Part shown: in pieces, positions 24,701-37,517 of the stretch
Layout: the number at the start of each line of letters is the position of its first letter
How positions within the stretch are numbered: the stretch's first letter is position 1
Notes under the pieces: generated by a model
Databases searched by the model: none
What the model saw: only the letters and a program-made list of their open reading frames with translations
Told to the model about the DNA's origin: nothing
Program-made: the position numbers and the translations under genes
Source: Puffinus mauretanicus
Taxonomy: Eukaryota; Chordata; Aves; Procellariiformes; Procellariidae
DNA: 64,000 bases
Reading direction: 5' to 3'
Assembly (NCBI GenBank): GCA_023333565.1
Contig: JAJKFH010004137.1
Span: 186,001-250,000, forward strand

Positions 24701-27700
24701 CTGCTTTTCCGTGACAGATGAGTGAGCAATCATCACCCCGGGAAAGCATGCTTCAGGTTAAAGTAAAGGACTGCCTTCATAAAATGAGCGATGCTCATCT
24801 CTGCTTGCAAGTCCATGCAAGGAGCCAAGTGCATGCAAGCTGAATCTCGCCAGTAAAAGAAATCTTAGAATCCAAACTCCAACTGTGACACAGTCATTTT
24901 TAGCATCTACCATTCTTTCTGTTTTCAATCCATGTTTCCTCTTACAGAGAACCGTTATTCCTTAGCATGAAGGAGATAAAGACGGCAGATCTTTTAAACA
25001 GTTGGAGAACTTGAAAAGTGTTTCCAGGTGTGGAAAAGGAATGAAAAATCCTGTACAATTCTCGAGAGAGAGAGAGTTTTAACATCTCACTGAAATAAAT
25101 TTTTAGTGAGGTGCAGGATTCAAGGTCAGTATGACAGTAATCTAAGAAAGGACAACTGCTTGAAGTAGAAGAAGCGATGCTAAAACAATGCTGCTCATTT
25201 TCCCAGCCTCCGTTCAGAAGCAGTTCTGACACTGCTCACGCTGGGCTCTCACCCCATCAGAGCCATTCTTACGAGGTACAATATTTAATTCGAGATGTCT
25301 CAGGAGAAATATGGCACCATAAATACTTTAATTACAACTCTTATAGTCTCAAAAACCTCTTCCAGTCCAATTCTCACAGGTCTCATTTTATGATACCTAA
25401 ATGCAATTAAAGGTTACACCCATTTGTGGTAAAGCTTCCTTTTAAAGCTTTGCAGAGCCACCATGAAAAAGTACCCATAAACATTTTACCAGAATGCAGG
25501 ATTTTCTGTTCTTTGTAATACACAAACTTCTGTACAGTGCCTAGTAACACTCACTGTTGCCAAGTATTGCTGTTATATAAATATTTTAAAAATATGTAAG
25601 AAGTACATAAATCCTCTTTCGGGTGGCTTCAGAAAATTTTGAAACAGTTCGTACAGACTAATCATTGTTCATACAAAATAATTGCTTATTTTACTAGATA
25701 CTATGGGTGAAACCCTGGCTCCATTTAACATTGTTAGCTTATTAACATCATTGTAGCTCACTGTCAGTGAGGTCATAATATTACCTCATAAATACAAGGC
25801 TCCACAGGAGAGGAAAAAAAAATGTAAAACATCTTAAATGAATAAATTAAAATAACTCTGTAAAGATACAAGGCTATACTGTGAAGATTCTGGGAGTTTC
25901 CAAAGTTGAAGTTGCAGGAGCTGGAACAATGGGAATTGCCTCTTGCTAAACAGGAGATATTGGAAGCCCATGCTTATTACTGAAACCTAATGAGAAATTA
26001 TCCAGCCATGCTTTGACTGAAAACAGATTTGGTATGAATTTTTTCAAACTAACAAGGCAATCTGTTATGGCAAATCTGCTTTTTTAGTTTGTTTCAGGCT
26101 AATGAGGCAGAGCAAAATCACTCAGGAGACTGAACTGTTAAACTGAACCCTAAGGAAGATGGATTAATGGAAATATGATTATGAGAATAGCAACTGAGAA
26201 CACTGCTTATCATACAGGCTCTATAATCTTTCTCACAGATATCGCTATCATACTTTTATATAACAACTATATGTAAACATTGAAAGCTTAATGAGAAAAA
26301 GCACTTCACATTTCTTATCGTATAGATGACGAAAACATTAAAAATGCTTTTGCTAATAGCCAGTATTGGAAATTTTGATAGTTTTTGGTACTTTTTAGAT
26401 AAGCAAGTTCTATAATCTGAACCAAAACACAGTGAGTCTATGTATTTGAACACAGGAGTTTCCATAGAGATTAATTGCTGATAAATCCATCAGATTCATA
26501 ATTTTCAGGTGACGTAATAAAAGACCTTCATTTTGTTAAGTGCACAGCTCAGGCTCCCACATCACATTTTACTGCTTACTGCTGTCATTTAGCTTAATTT
26601 ATGGAGCCTGATTTGCTTTCCACTGTCTCTCAGAAACATACTGGCTTCTTGGCTTCTCATGCTGTGTTACATGTGGCAGTGCACGCAAACAATACTTTGT
26701 GCATGTGTAATGGCATCCTAGTGAATAAATGAATGCAAAGATAAAATCATCCGCACAGAGTATTAGGGCATAAAAGCCATTTATGCACTGACAGTTCATG
26801 CACTTAATCGTTAATGACTGACTAGAATCTCTCTGTTTGGCAGTTTCATGCCCAATCTGTCACAAGTGCCATTTCACTCAAGATGCTGCACTAGCAAGAA
26901 ACTACAATGTTTATTAGTTAAACAGCACTAGCAGTGTATTAGTACCTACAAATAGTCTTGAGCCCGGCACTGTGCAACCACAGAGCAAAACGAGGCTCAA
27001 GATGTTCACAGTGTGAGTTTCACGTTACCACTTTCAACTCTGCTGACACATTAAGGTGACCACTAATGTCCTCACTTCTGCGTTCCTCCTGCCTGCTTGA
27101 CCAACAGTTTGTGTTTTGAGACTTCCCTAAATCATGTTGTGTCAAGGTGACGTTATACTATGCCATACAATGCCGTGAATAGCTCTGAAGACCCCTTTCT
27201 TCACTGGGGCTGAACTGAGAAGCAAGATCTGCTGTACAAATGGGTATTTCTATCAGCACAGTGACATTGAGGACATCATCCTGCACAGCTGAATAAATGT
27301 GCAAGGTGCCCATAAACGAAATGTTTGCAGAGAAAGTTCCTTTCAAAATTCCCCATGAATTGCCACTTCTACTGTGGAGGCCAAAACTGCACAGAAAAGA
27401 TATTTATACAAGCTTTCACCACAAGCTGTTTTCCATCAACTCAAATTCTGCATTTTCTTAATGAGTACGACTGATCTGCACTGACCTGCATGGATTTACT
27501 AAGTTGGTATGTCTTAGTTACAGGCACCATGCTTAAGGAAGTATTGTTTAGTTCTGGAAAACTCAAATTTTGATATCTGCAAATGAACATCTGTAGACAG
27601 TGTCCCAAACCAGACACATGAAACAAGAACAAGAAAAATGTAGGCTTCCCCACTCATATTAGCGAGTGCATGGCATGTTATGTTGATATAGACAACAACA

Positions 27701-28786
27701 TGTAATAAAACATATATGGACCAATAAAATATCAGTAGAAAGAAAAAGAATTTTATATTCTACCAACATTTATCTATGGTAGACTCTTAGTGTAGTCTAA
27801 GTAACATCTTTAGTAGGCTATTTATTTTAAAAAGCACAAAGGATAATTTAAATGTCAAAATTGTTTATTATTTTAATATCGACCACAGTATCAAGTGATG
27901 TGCCACGTAGATATCTATGAGTGACACATTTACATTTGTGAGAAGGCGAAGTTTGTACTGCTAGTTAAGGTCAGGAATTTTTATCAGGTTTTTTCAAACT
28001 CTTAAAGAAGATAGCTAATAAATGGTTATGGAAATTTACTGATATTCAATTTGCATGAGAACCCATTAACTACATTTTCTAAACACCGAGGAAAAGGTGA
28101 TCTTTGTCTTAACAAGAACAGTGAATTTCTAGAAAAATGTTGAACAATTAGAGATAGTCCAGGAGGTGTCAGGAGTTTTTAAAACATAACAAGAAAATAA
28201 ATTTACAATGTGTCCAACCAGCAAGAGGAATATGAGAAAAACCCAAGAAACTACATAGAGGAGGGAGAACAATAACAAGGGGTAAGGGAAAGAGTTAAGA
28301 CAAACTCCGCGAAACTGGGGATAAGTCATAAGTGTGATTTACTAATTTGATATTTTGCCAAAGCAGTTTAGAAAAATATGCTATGATTGTATTGACTGTA
28401 TAAATTCCCTTACTGGAATTTAGAGAAAATCTAATTGGAGGAAGACAGTTCATTTTATACCCGAAGTAGTATAACTGCATTAAGGAAAAGGAGAAGCTTG
28501 TTTTCCCACCTGTGTGATGGTACCTGACTGATTTATCCACAAACATATTTAAGATATCTTATGATTAAGTTGTGGAAGAAATGCTTTTTTATTCTTAAAG
28601 AAGCGTAACACATTCTATCTAAATTCCTTATGAATCCTTAACGTCACAAGCCTTCCCCACAACATTCCCCCCTTCATCTGGCACTGGCATGAAATACTGA
28701 GGCCATTCAGCAGAGCCCCCCTCTCACATGACAAATCTGCCTGAGGTCCAGCATGAGAGACCATTTCAATGCCAGTGGGGGAGAGA

Positions 28787-28803
28787 GACAGACAGACAGA
28801 CAG
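28787..28803. repeat. (GACA)n microsatellite
   Basis: Four perfect GACA units preceded by a short GA run. A simple intronic microsatellite. Confidence 0.9.
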
Positions 28804-31800
28804 CTTTAGGGTTGTGACACTAGACAAGTATTTGTACACTCAGAAACTGAGAGGTGCCCAACTTACTCAGTTCCTAGGGGTGAACCTCTGGAGGCAGGGA
28901 AAGATGGCTTGGAGGAAATTTCTGCCTTTGAGGAATCAGAGATAGCTTAGACTTAAAATACGATGCGCTAGATTTTGTCTCATATGAATTCAGTTAAACT
29001 GACCATCAGATCTGGTGTGAGGAAGGTATATATCTCCAGCTCAGATTGACAGGAACACCAGGAGTTTATCTTCCTCAAGAAAGTTATCTACTAAAACTCC
29101 TGCTACATCATTTTGAGCTGAGAAATTGCAGAGCTACTGCTTCGGCCTGTAAGCTTACTCACTTGGTGGATACGATATATAAAACCTTACAAGTATTTTC
29201 CGGTAGTAATGCACATAGATGAACACTTAATAACATCCCTAAACTATCACTTAAATTCATTCCTATACACAGTGCATACAAAGTCTCACTGGCAGTATTA
29301 TAAAGATACTTCTCAAATTAGGATCAACTCCATAAACAAGTATTTCCATTTATTTCTAAAATTATTAGCTTTCAGAAAGGAAAAGAAGAAATACATTTTG
29401 CGTAGACAAGAACAGTGTGTGTGTTCAAGTGAGAGTACCACAAGGCTGCAGTGTTCTTTTCTGTCCTAAATTTTCTGCTGAGAAAGATAAAATTGATAAA
29501 TAACTGGTGGTTCTCTAATTTATTCTTCTCGCTAAGGATAGTATGCTAGTTTAGAACTTATTCTCTATGTTACACTTACATCTGGAAAAACACTGATGAA
29601 TTGCCCATGATTTCGCAGATGCTTTCTGAGCAATTTCACTCTACTTGTAAACTACTGAACCTTCTAAGAGGTAAACGGACAAGCTTCCATCTGCAGCACT
29701 GACTATTAAGTGAAGTGAAGTCAAGCCAGGTTATTCTGGCAGGAGGCTTTGTAACAAAAAAGTATGTTTCAGAACTACTTTTAGGTTAGATACAATCCAC
29801 TCTTTCAATGCATATTTCCACTGTACACTAATGTTTCTGTGGAGAACAGAGGCAGACAGTCTTGAACGGTGCAGAATGAGAATGGAAAAAACTGAAAGGA
29901 CTGCAGTATGTAGTCATACCAAAAAAAGACATCATCTTGATAACATCATTTTGGATTTTCATGAGTTGGTTGGTTCAGAGTCAATCAACACAGCCATTGC
30001 ATTTTAATCCTTTTTAATAAAAAGATGTTTGCATGAAATATACCAAACTCCACACACAACCTCCTTGAAAATGATGGTACTAGCAAAGCCCTATACACAT
30101 CGCCTTTTGTTGAACACTCCTTTTACCCACCGTTGTTCAACACTTCAACCACTGGCAACAGCTCTGTTCTATTAAAAAAAAAACAAACAGAAGAGTTCAG
30201 ATAACTGAATCTCCTTGCAAAGGATCCATCTGACAAAAAATTGTCTTTAATAGACATTAATACACCATTATTAAGACTTGGCTTTCTGTTTCTCGGTTTT
30301 TCAGGCTTTTAGTGGTTTGGGGGATAGCTTGGTGTTCAACAACTTCAAAACATTATTTCTACTCTACAGCACCTCCAAAAATGCATCAGCTTCAGCAGTC
30401 ACGATGATGGGATGTGACATTTTCCAGCTGTCTCTGCACGTTTCAATGCAGATATGTACAATATGCAGCCTATCTCCCTAGAAACCCATCCTCTCCATTC
30501 TTCAAAAATGAAGACAAACTTTTTCCGTGACCAATGAAAACTGATAAAGAAATCAAGAGCAGGACAAATTATTTTATCAGCAGAAAGCAAAGACAGGTGT
30601 TTCCCCACCCACACTGTACACAAAGTTATGCCAGTTATGGCAAGGTGTACAAACAGCTCTGTCCCCACCCACATATTCGTTACCAGCACTCATTTGTCTG
30701 GTCAAAAATGTATGCTTTCAGCTTTCTAGTATCTCTTCTCCTACAGAAAAGTGGGAAGCCCCAAAGTCAGAAACAAATTCAGGGAAGACGCCCATTTTAC
30801 TCCTGTTGAACTCTTTGGAATATCTTCTGAGAAGGCATTTTGTTCATAGGAACTAGATAGTCTTTATTTGCTTGAAAGACCGTGGTTTCTTAATCATTTA
30901 ATCTTAATAATTGGAAAAATGAATTTTAAAAACACCAGTTCATTCATTGTCTTTAAATAAATTTAATAATAATCTTAAACTACTTCAAGGGCATGTCTGT
31001 AGTGTACTGCACAGTGCTCCGCTGATGACCCCAAAAGGTCAGGCAAGTCATTTGGGTATCTTGCAGAAATGGTAGGTTGCATCTAAATCCAAGTGCACCT
31101 CATTGCAAAGTATGCTCAGTAAGCATCATTGCAGCTATCACTGCCTTATGGTCTACTGTACAAAGAAGTCATACCCTTAATGTTTAGGGAACTGATCTTT
31201 TTTATACTGTTTCCAACAATACCATCTCATCAAAGCATTATAAAATGCATTGAACGTATGTGGTATAGTAGTGTTGCATTGTATTCATTTGGCTGTGTCT
31301 TTAAGAAGCTGCTGTGGAACGTACAATTAGAATAGCACGTATATATACACCTGGAATTGCAGAAGCTGTCACAGCAACTACACAGATGTAACAACAAGCC
31401 ACAGTGCAAAACCAGTTTTTACTAACTGTATCATGCAGTAACAGTAACAACAAGAGAAGTCCTCCTGGCATACCACCACCAGAGTTTCACCACTCCTCCT
31501 GCACATGAGGGAAAGGCGCAGTTACAGGCTGCTCAAAAATACCATTAAATTGCAGTCTTTTAGGATCCAACTCTGCAGTCCATAGCGCCATATGTAGTCT
31601 CACTCACTTCAGACACACTCTTCACGCATGTAAAAACTTTCACTCAAGTAAGGGCTGAGTCACGCCAGCAGCCAGCCACATCACTGACAGTACTTTACTG
31701 CCGTCACTGTCCAAGCACTACCTATGTTCTGCCAGGGATTTACCCTGCTGGCCAGCCACAGTACAAATGTAGTGGTGCACACCCAGGCCATACTCTGGGG

Positions 31801-32219
31801 AGAACTAAGTAAATCCCTTGATGAGGTGACTGCGGGAGCAGGAAAACTAGCTGCGAACTGAGGAATAGTGCGCCAGGGTTCCAGTCCTGTGCTGTATGGA
31901 AACACGACAGACTGCATCGCATGGCCGTGGCATCCCAGAACATAACACCACCTCAAATGGTCCTACTTACATCAGCACGAGGTAAGACAGCAGGTACTAG
32001 ACGATATGAGGCATACAGAATTGGCATTCAAATTAACAGAACTTAAGAGCACACAGTTAAGTATTCCCCAGTAATCATATATCCTCAAGGGCGGTAAGGA
32101 TTGTCTTCTGGATTTAAAAGAATTGCAGAATCAAATTCACAAGTTTTGTTAACAAAATTTTTTATCCCCTGTTCACTGCAAAACCAAAAGAATTAAACAG
32201 AATGAGTTAAGATATTTAC

Positions 32220-32268
32220 CTGTTATGAATAGGTCCTCTGAACTTTGGGTCAAATTTCCTTGGTTCAC
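32220..32268 (-). CDS. SLC44A5: SLC44A5 coding exon 2
   Basis: A 49-base exon encoding residues 13-29, read GEPRKFDPKFRGPIHNR, just before TM1. The acceptor TTTAAATGCAG precedes 32268 and the donor GTAAAT follows 32220. It starts two bases into a codon and ends with two bases of Arg29. The motif FDPxFxGPIxNR is the signature that leads into the first membrane helix in SLC44A2, A4 and A5, and it lies on the cytoplasmic side. It is too short to be seen as an open reading frame and was found by reading the minus strand for the family motif. Confidence 0.9.
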
Positions 32269-35200
32269 CTGCATTTAAAATAAAACAGTGTAAAAGTATG
32301 TCCTTATTTAAAAGAAAGTCTATGGAGAGGGGTTGTTAACAGCAATCTTTGAAGAACATCTTCCATCTATTCCTATTTAATCAGTTCTGTTAAAATCATT
32401 TCATGCAGGCAATATCAGTAATTCACCAATTACCTAGTTTTTGTAGATGAGATCAAAGCTTTTTTCTTCTAGCTTAAAACTTCGAGGGCTCACATTTACC
32501 CCACGATAAATTACCTTTAATGTACATCCTATCGCTACACCTATGCACAGTGTTCACAGTAGAAAGTTGCTGATATTTGAGAGACAAGGATTACGTCTCA
32601 CAGTCACATGCTAAGTGTGTTTGACAGCAGGTGAGTGAACCTTCCTCTCTGGAGCTACAGGCTAAGCCCTTCTTATTTTTCTCTAAAAGAACAGTTTGGA
32701 GTCATGTCTGTACTTAACGTTATACTTACAGTCTTGCAGAGTTATTCTTACTTCTGACTGCTTTGGTTAAAGGACTTTATAGACATAGAGTTGCAGGTTT
32801 GCCCTTTTTGCATTGGGCTTATCGGATGACAAAGCATGGCTGGAGACTGCAGAAATTCAGTGCTGACCTTGCTCTACACTACCCTGCACAAGCAGTGTAA
32901 CTGCACTAGCTTCCCCAAAGCTGGAGATGAGGTACAGCACCACAAAGCAGGCAGAAGAGCACGTGTTTCAAATAGCTTCTCTAACTCTCAAGTGGATGCA
33001 CCGACCACACATCCCAGAGGAAGCAGAGCAGGTTTTAAAGTTGATGTTGGTTATGCATACATCCCTGAACATGGTTGTTGCTTTATATGAATCTCAGAAC
33101 GACTAGAAGGTCAAGTCAGGTCCCTCCTAGAAACAGGCAGTAACATCTGGCCAGAGTTTACAGATGGAAGGAGTCAAATGTGATACATTTTTTTCACATG
33201 GCTATCCTGGTTAGCATAGTTCCAGTTGATTCACTCTACACATAAGCAAACTATATTAAGAAACTGCCAAATACTAACCCACCAATCTGTGCTTCAAATG
33301 TGGACTTGAATAAGATGAATTACAGTATGATTTCACTTGGGAAAGAGTAACAAAAATTTATGGCAGAATTTAAATTTTTAAGTTTCAAGCTACTATATGA
33401 AGAGAAAGAAGCAGTCCTTCATTCAACAGACCAAGATTTGGATTTTTCCTTTTGAAGCTAACTATTCAGCTTTAAGCGATTTTTTTAAAGTTCAGTAATT
33501 ATGGAGATTTACTGAACCAAACTTTGTGCAATGAAAAATTACTTCTTCATTCAAATGTCAACGCTACAATACAAAGTACTGTTTCAGAGTGCTTTCTCAG
33601 TGCCGTCTTAAGGATCTCCTCTTCTGAATATACCTGGTATTAAAGGGTGTTACCAGCCTAAGCTTTCCCCCGCCCACAGAAAAAATACTTATTTTCCTCA
33701 ATTAGTGAAGAATTCAGCAACTTCTCAAAAGCAGAATGTACTTATTAACTAAATGCCAGACTTTGTTCTTGGTTTATATCAGAAAAACCTTATCAAAATA
33801 CACACAGTCCAGTACAATAAACACAGCAGATAATAAAATTCTATTTGCCCTTCATCTGAGGTGTTCAGGTCCACCTTACCAAGCTCCTAAAACAAATATA
33901 TTTTAACACAGAAGAGATTGGGAAACTTTGGAGGACTCATGTGTGACAGCAATGGTGGGAAGTGGAAGATGTAAGGTATGCTGTTACACAGGTACTACGG
34001 GAACCCACTATGGCCCAGAAAGCAAGTGCACCATACACAATACCTAATACGGGGCCAAACCCTTTTTGTACAGCAATTTCTACAAAATAAGTATTTCCAC
34101 AAAATAATGTATCTCCAGAACAATTCAGAGTCTGTAACTTCACTCCCTATTGACAAGTTCTGGCCATAAGGCATACTGAAGTGAGCCTTTGTTCATTGCT
34201 TATACAGGACCCAAGTTTAGCAGGTAAGAACACCCACACCAGATCACAAGGAAGATCCATTGAACCCACACCCTGTGTCTAACAATGGGCCATAGTGAAC
34301 ACCTGAGAAGAAATGCAAAATCAAGGCAAACATAGTGGTATTTCCCCAAAATTAAGATTACAGAGATTTGCAACTGCATTTTTCTGAACGAAAGGTAGCG
34401 ACTTTGTATTTAAAAGTTGTGAGTGAATTTATTTCTCATTCATTTCATAAATCTCTATTTAACTTGCATACACTTTAACAATCTGCAATGCCCTACATCA
34501 CAGAGTACTACAGGTTAATGAAACATTGAAGTACTACCTCCTTTTGTCTGTTTTAAGCTTGCCATCAGTCAGCTCATACCTGTATGGCAGCACGGCATGC
34601 TACTAATAATTTTACAGGTTATTATATTCCTCTTTACTTGCCTATCTTCAAGAGTCCTAGTCTGTTCAATTGTTTCTCGTACATAAGCCATTCCACACTT
34701 TTGGTCATGCTTATATTCCTTTTCTGTATCTTTTTCAGTGCTGGAAAAGGAAGGGCCAGAACTGCACAGGATATTCACCGCAAATATTGGCTGTGATTTA
34801 TACAATCATACAACAACTTTTTCTATTTGATCTCAGCCCATTCCTAATAATTCTTTCTTACAGTTTACTTGCTTTTGGGGGCAAACGCTTTCACTGAATC
34901 ATCCATTAAGACCCCAAGTTCTCATTCTTGAATGTTAGTAATTAGCTCAATCCCACTACTGGAGGAACCTATCCTCCAAAGCTACTCAGTATTTTCCTTA
35001 ACAATTTGAACAATGAAATAGAATGAACACTTCGAAACTGTGCAGGTGACAAGTGTTAAAATACTTCTCGAGACAGAATCAAAGGGATTTTGATAAACAA
35101 TTTAACAATTCAAAGTGATTTTTGTAAACTGACGGAAGTTATAAAGACAAACTCTATTCACATCCATACAGAGTAAGTGCTTTCAACAACATCGATGAGA

Positions 35201-37480
35201 AGAACCCTAAAGGATTACGGCAGACTAGAAACAGACAATGAGTCAGTAAAGCGATGTCTTTGCAAAAAAACCCACAACTCATTCAAGAAGTGCAACCATG
35301 ACTGGTGAAGTCACTGTTCCTTGTGCTTGGGACATGTAAGGCCTCAGCTGAAAAACTATTTCTAGATCATGGCACTAGAATTTCAGAAGACACAGACAAC
35401 TTGGAGAGAGTAGAAGGACTGATTAAACAGAAGACACTAAGAGGTTTACAAAAAGCAGTAAATGAATGCAAACTTCAATGACTGTGATTAAGGGAAGGAG
35501 CACAAAACAACAGCCTTCAAATACCGTATAAAAATGACAGTGATCAGTTGTTCTCAGCTTCCTCTATCAGAGAGAAAAGCAGAGATGGTTTAGATTAGGC
35601 ATTAGGAAACCTTTCAGAACACATGGGCAGTTATACACTGGAACAGGTTTTCCAAGCTGAATTAGACAAATACCTGTTGGGAAGAGAATAGGAAAATGTA
35701 CCATGTCTCAGCACAGAGACAGCCAAATGGATCTCTTGAAGTCCACCTAGCCCCACATTGCTGTAATTGTCTGGTTACAGCCAGCTAAGACCTAGCACGC
35801 CCCAAATCTATTTTAACGTGCTTGTTCATGTTTATCTTTTCTCACACATTATGCATTGTTTACTCTCCAGATAGAAAGGAGTGATTTCTGATCTCCTTGG
35901 TATGGCAACAAGCTAGACTTTCAAAAACACAGTAGACTTTCAGCAGGGAAGCCACACACTCGTATTTTGCTTATAGATGTTTCTCCAGTCAGTGTGTGTT
36001 GTACTGAGAAAGCTTGTTGACGGGGGCTTCCAGAACGTCTCCATTAAACAGAATGGTTTTATAATGTAACCAGTTGGGGAAGATGTAATGTGTTTCCATA
36101 AGTGTCCTCCTTTCCATAATAAGATCATTATTAACAGAGTGTCCATCATTGTAAGTAGCTCAAGTTTTGTTATTTATGTCACACCTGTGTGCTTCTGGAA
36201 TGGAACAAAGAAAATGCATGTCAAAAGACACATGTATTTACGGAGCATATTCAAGTGTAGTAGGTGAACTCCACAATACTGATACAATGAAAACTAAATA
36301 TCCACTAATTAATAGGCAAGAAAATAAAAACAGACAAAACACTCCAGAAAATGAGCTCTGCTTCAAATGGAGGCTTTCAACTCCATCAGGCAAGCAGAGG
36401 GATGCTGTGAGATAGTAACAGTCATTAACAGCAGTAAAATTATTGCAGTACTGCAAACTTCTTCCAAGGACTGCTCCTCATTGCCAGCAGTCAGTATGCT
36501 TATCATGGCACGGTGCGGTGCAACACTGCTCAAGCTGTCTTCCTTTGTCACTTAGCTCTTGATATAAATCCATTACAGAATATGGCAGTTTACACAGGAA
36601 AAGGCAACTATATTTTAAGTTAAAAATACACTAAAATTCACTAACAGAAGTAGTCTGTAGCATCGCTGGAATGAATACTCCTTACCAAAACATACGACAC
36701 AGCAACTGTGATCATAGTTTCATGGAGCAACAGAAAAAAGAAAAAATGTGTTTGTTTCATTCTCGTTTTTCCAAATTAGATACCAAATTCCCTACTTAAT
36801 TACTACCATTCTTTAAAAATTGAGAAGATTCTTTGGGGGTGAGGTGGGAATTATTTACGTTATTAGTAGCTCCTGGTAAAAGCAAACTACTTCCTTAGCT
36901 ATAAAAGCCCAAACATATTTAGAAAGCAAATTCCAAGCTTTAGGAGTTTGGTCGGCATCAGGAAGAAAGCAGTGGTGTGGGATAACAACTGTCATCTTTT
37001 TGCTAGGATTAAAAACTGCGATGATATTCACTCTTTGCAGATGAGACAGATCTATTTCACAGGCTACTTTATAATAGGAAACTTTTGTACGTTGTATTAC
37101 AATATCATTACAAGAAATATTTCACAAGATATTTCATTTACCAATTCTGACTCCAAACAGCATATGAATTTAATTGTTGCACTTTATTACTGTATTTATT
37201 ACTTTATTTATTACTAATTTAAAAAAAAACAAATCTAAATTACTTATCTAAAATAAAAATCAACTATATATCTAAAGTTTACCTTTGATCTGCAATTTAA
37301 GTAAACTTGCAAATGTCATGCTGGAAAAAAATTAGGATATTGCTAATAATTGAAGAAGTTATAGAAAACCATTTGGGGCTTAGATCCAAGCTCATTAAAG
37401 TCATTTGAAATAACCCAGTTGAAATAAATGAGATTTAGATCAGGTGCTTATGAATTGTCATAAGAAAGCAGGTAAATTAC
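32269..37480 (-). other. SLC44A5 intron 1 (between start exon and exon 2)
   Basis: A 5.2 kb intron with a GTAATT donor and a TGCAG acceptor. It is occupied in part by an ancient CR1 on the plus strand (about 34930-35760, listed separately). The stretch 37370-37440 (cattaaagtcatttgaaataac and a following near-copy) resembles old amniote dispersed repeats. Nothing else was recognised. Confidence 0.75.
34930..35760 (+). mobile_element. Ancient eroded CR1-type LINE (plus strand)
   Basis: Scattered blocks occur in the order of a CR1 ORF2 3' half. They include 'aatttgaacaatgaaatagaatg', 'gtgcaggtgacaa', 'gacagaatcaaa', 'aagcgatgtctttgcaaaaaaa', 'ggcctcagctgaaaaact', 'gcactagaatttcagaag', 'acttggagagagtagaag', 'tagattaggcattaggaaac', 'cactggaacaggttttccaa' and 'ttagacaaatacctgt'. 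The frame is destroyed by indels and stops. The divergence is far higher than in the CR1 copies at 57 kb and 62 kb, which suggests an old insertion. Boundaries are approximate. Confidence 0.65.
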
Positions 37481-37517
37481 CATGTTTTCCATAGTAGTTT
37501 TCTTCATCTCTGTCCAT
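37481..37517 (-). CDS. SLC44A5: SLC44A5 coding exon 1 (start codon)
   Basis: Encodes residues 1-12 (MDRDEENYYGKH) and the first base of Gly13. The ATG is at 37517-37515 and the donor is GTAATT immediately after 37481 (minus strand). The phase-1 end fits exon 2 exactly and gives the junction YYGKHG-EPRKFDP. The motif YYGKHG followed by a proline and a basic-aromatic pair closely resembles the N-terminus of one SLC44A2 isoform, whereas human SLC44A5 begins with a longer acidic leader. This exon may therefore be one of two alternative first coding exons. A plausible acceptor (TCTCACACAG) lies about 30 bases upstream of the ATG, which would make the start of the exon untranslated. A promoter close to it is the alternative. 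Confidence 0.8.

Larger units (their letters stand above)
23420..32219 (-). other. SLC44A5 intron 2
   Basis: The longest visible intron (8.8 kb). It includes a small CpG-containing patch at about 24540-24700 (listed separately), an 8-base-stem hairpin around 24438-24458, a GA dinucleotide run at 25064-25076, a (GACA)n microsatellite at 28787-28803, and a modestly GC-richer patch at 31670-31950 with open frames on the minus strand but no recognisable product. No other exon or dispersed repeat was recognised. Confidence 0.8.
1..37517 (-). other. SLC44A5: SLC44A5 gene, 5' part (11 coding exons, continues past position 1)
   Basis: Partial gene for a choline transporter-like (CTL/SLC44) multi-pass membrane protein. 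Eleven exons join with consistent phases into one 324-codon frame. In order it encodes a short cytoplasmic N-terminus, TM1 (about residues 34-54), a long extracellular loop (about 55-237) with cysteines at 74, 95, 106, 112, 116, 144, 164 and 178 and sequons at N83, N193 and N206, TM2 (about 238-259), TM3 (about 264-286) and a cytoplasmic stretch. Family members are about 700 residues with ten membrane segments, so less than half is present. SLC44A1 and A2 carry choline across plasma and mitochondrial membranes; the substrate of A5 is less well established. The run [14 protein letters not shown] favours A5, while several stretches (VIYPTDS, GFQTDFRVYL) are also A2-like. SLC44A2 is the main alternative assignment. 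Confidence 0.88.

Noticed and set aside
36670..36720. Strong GTAAGG donor after 'gtatgttttg' on the minus strand, tested as an alternative first coding exon.
   Set aside because: The frame that would join exon 2 has an in-frame TGA just upstream and no start codon.
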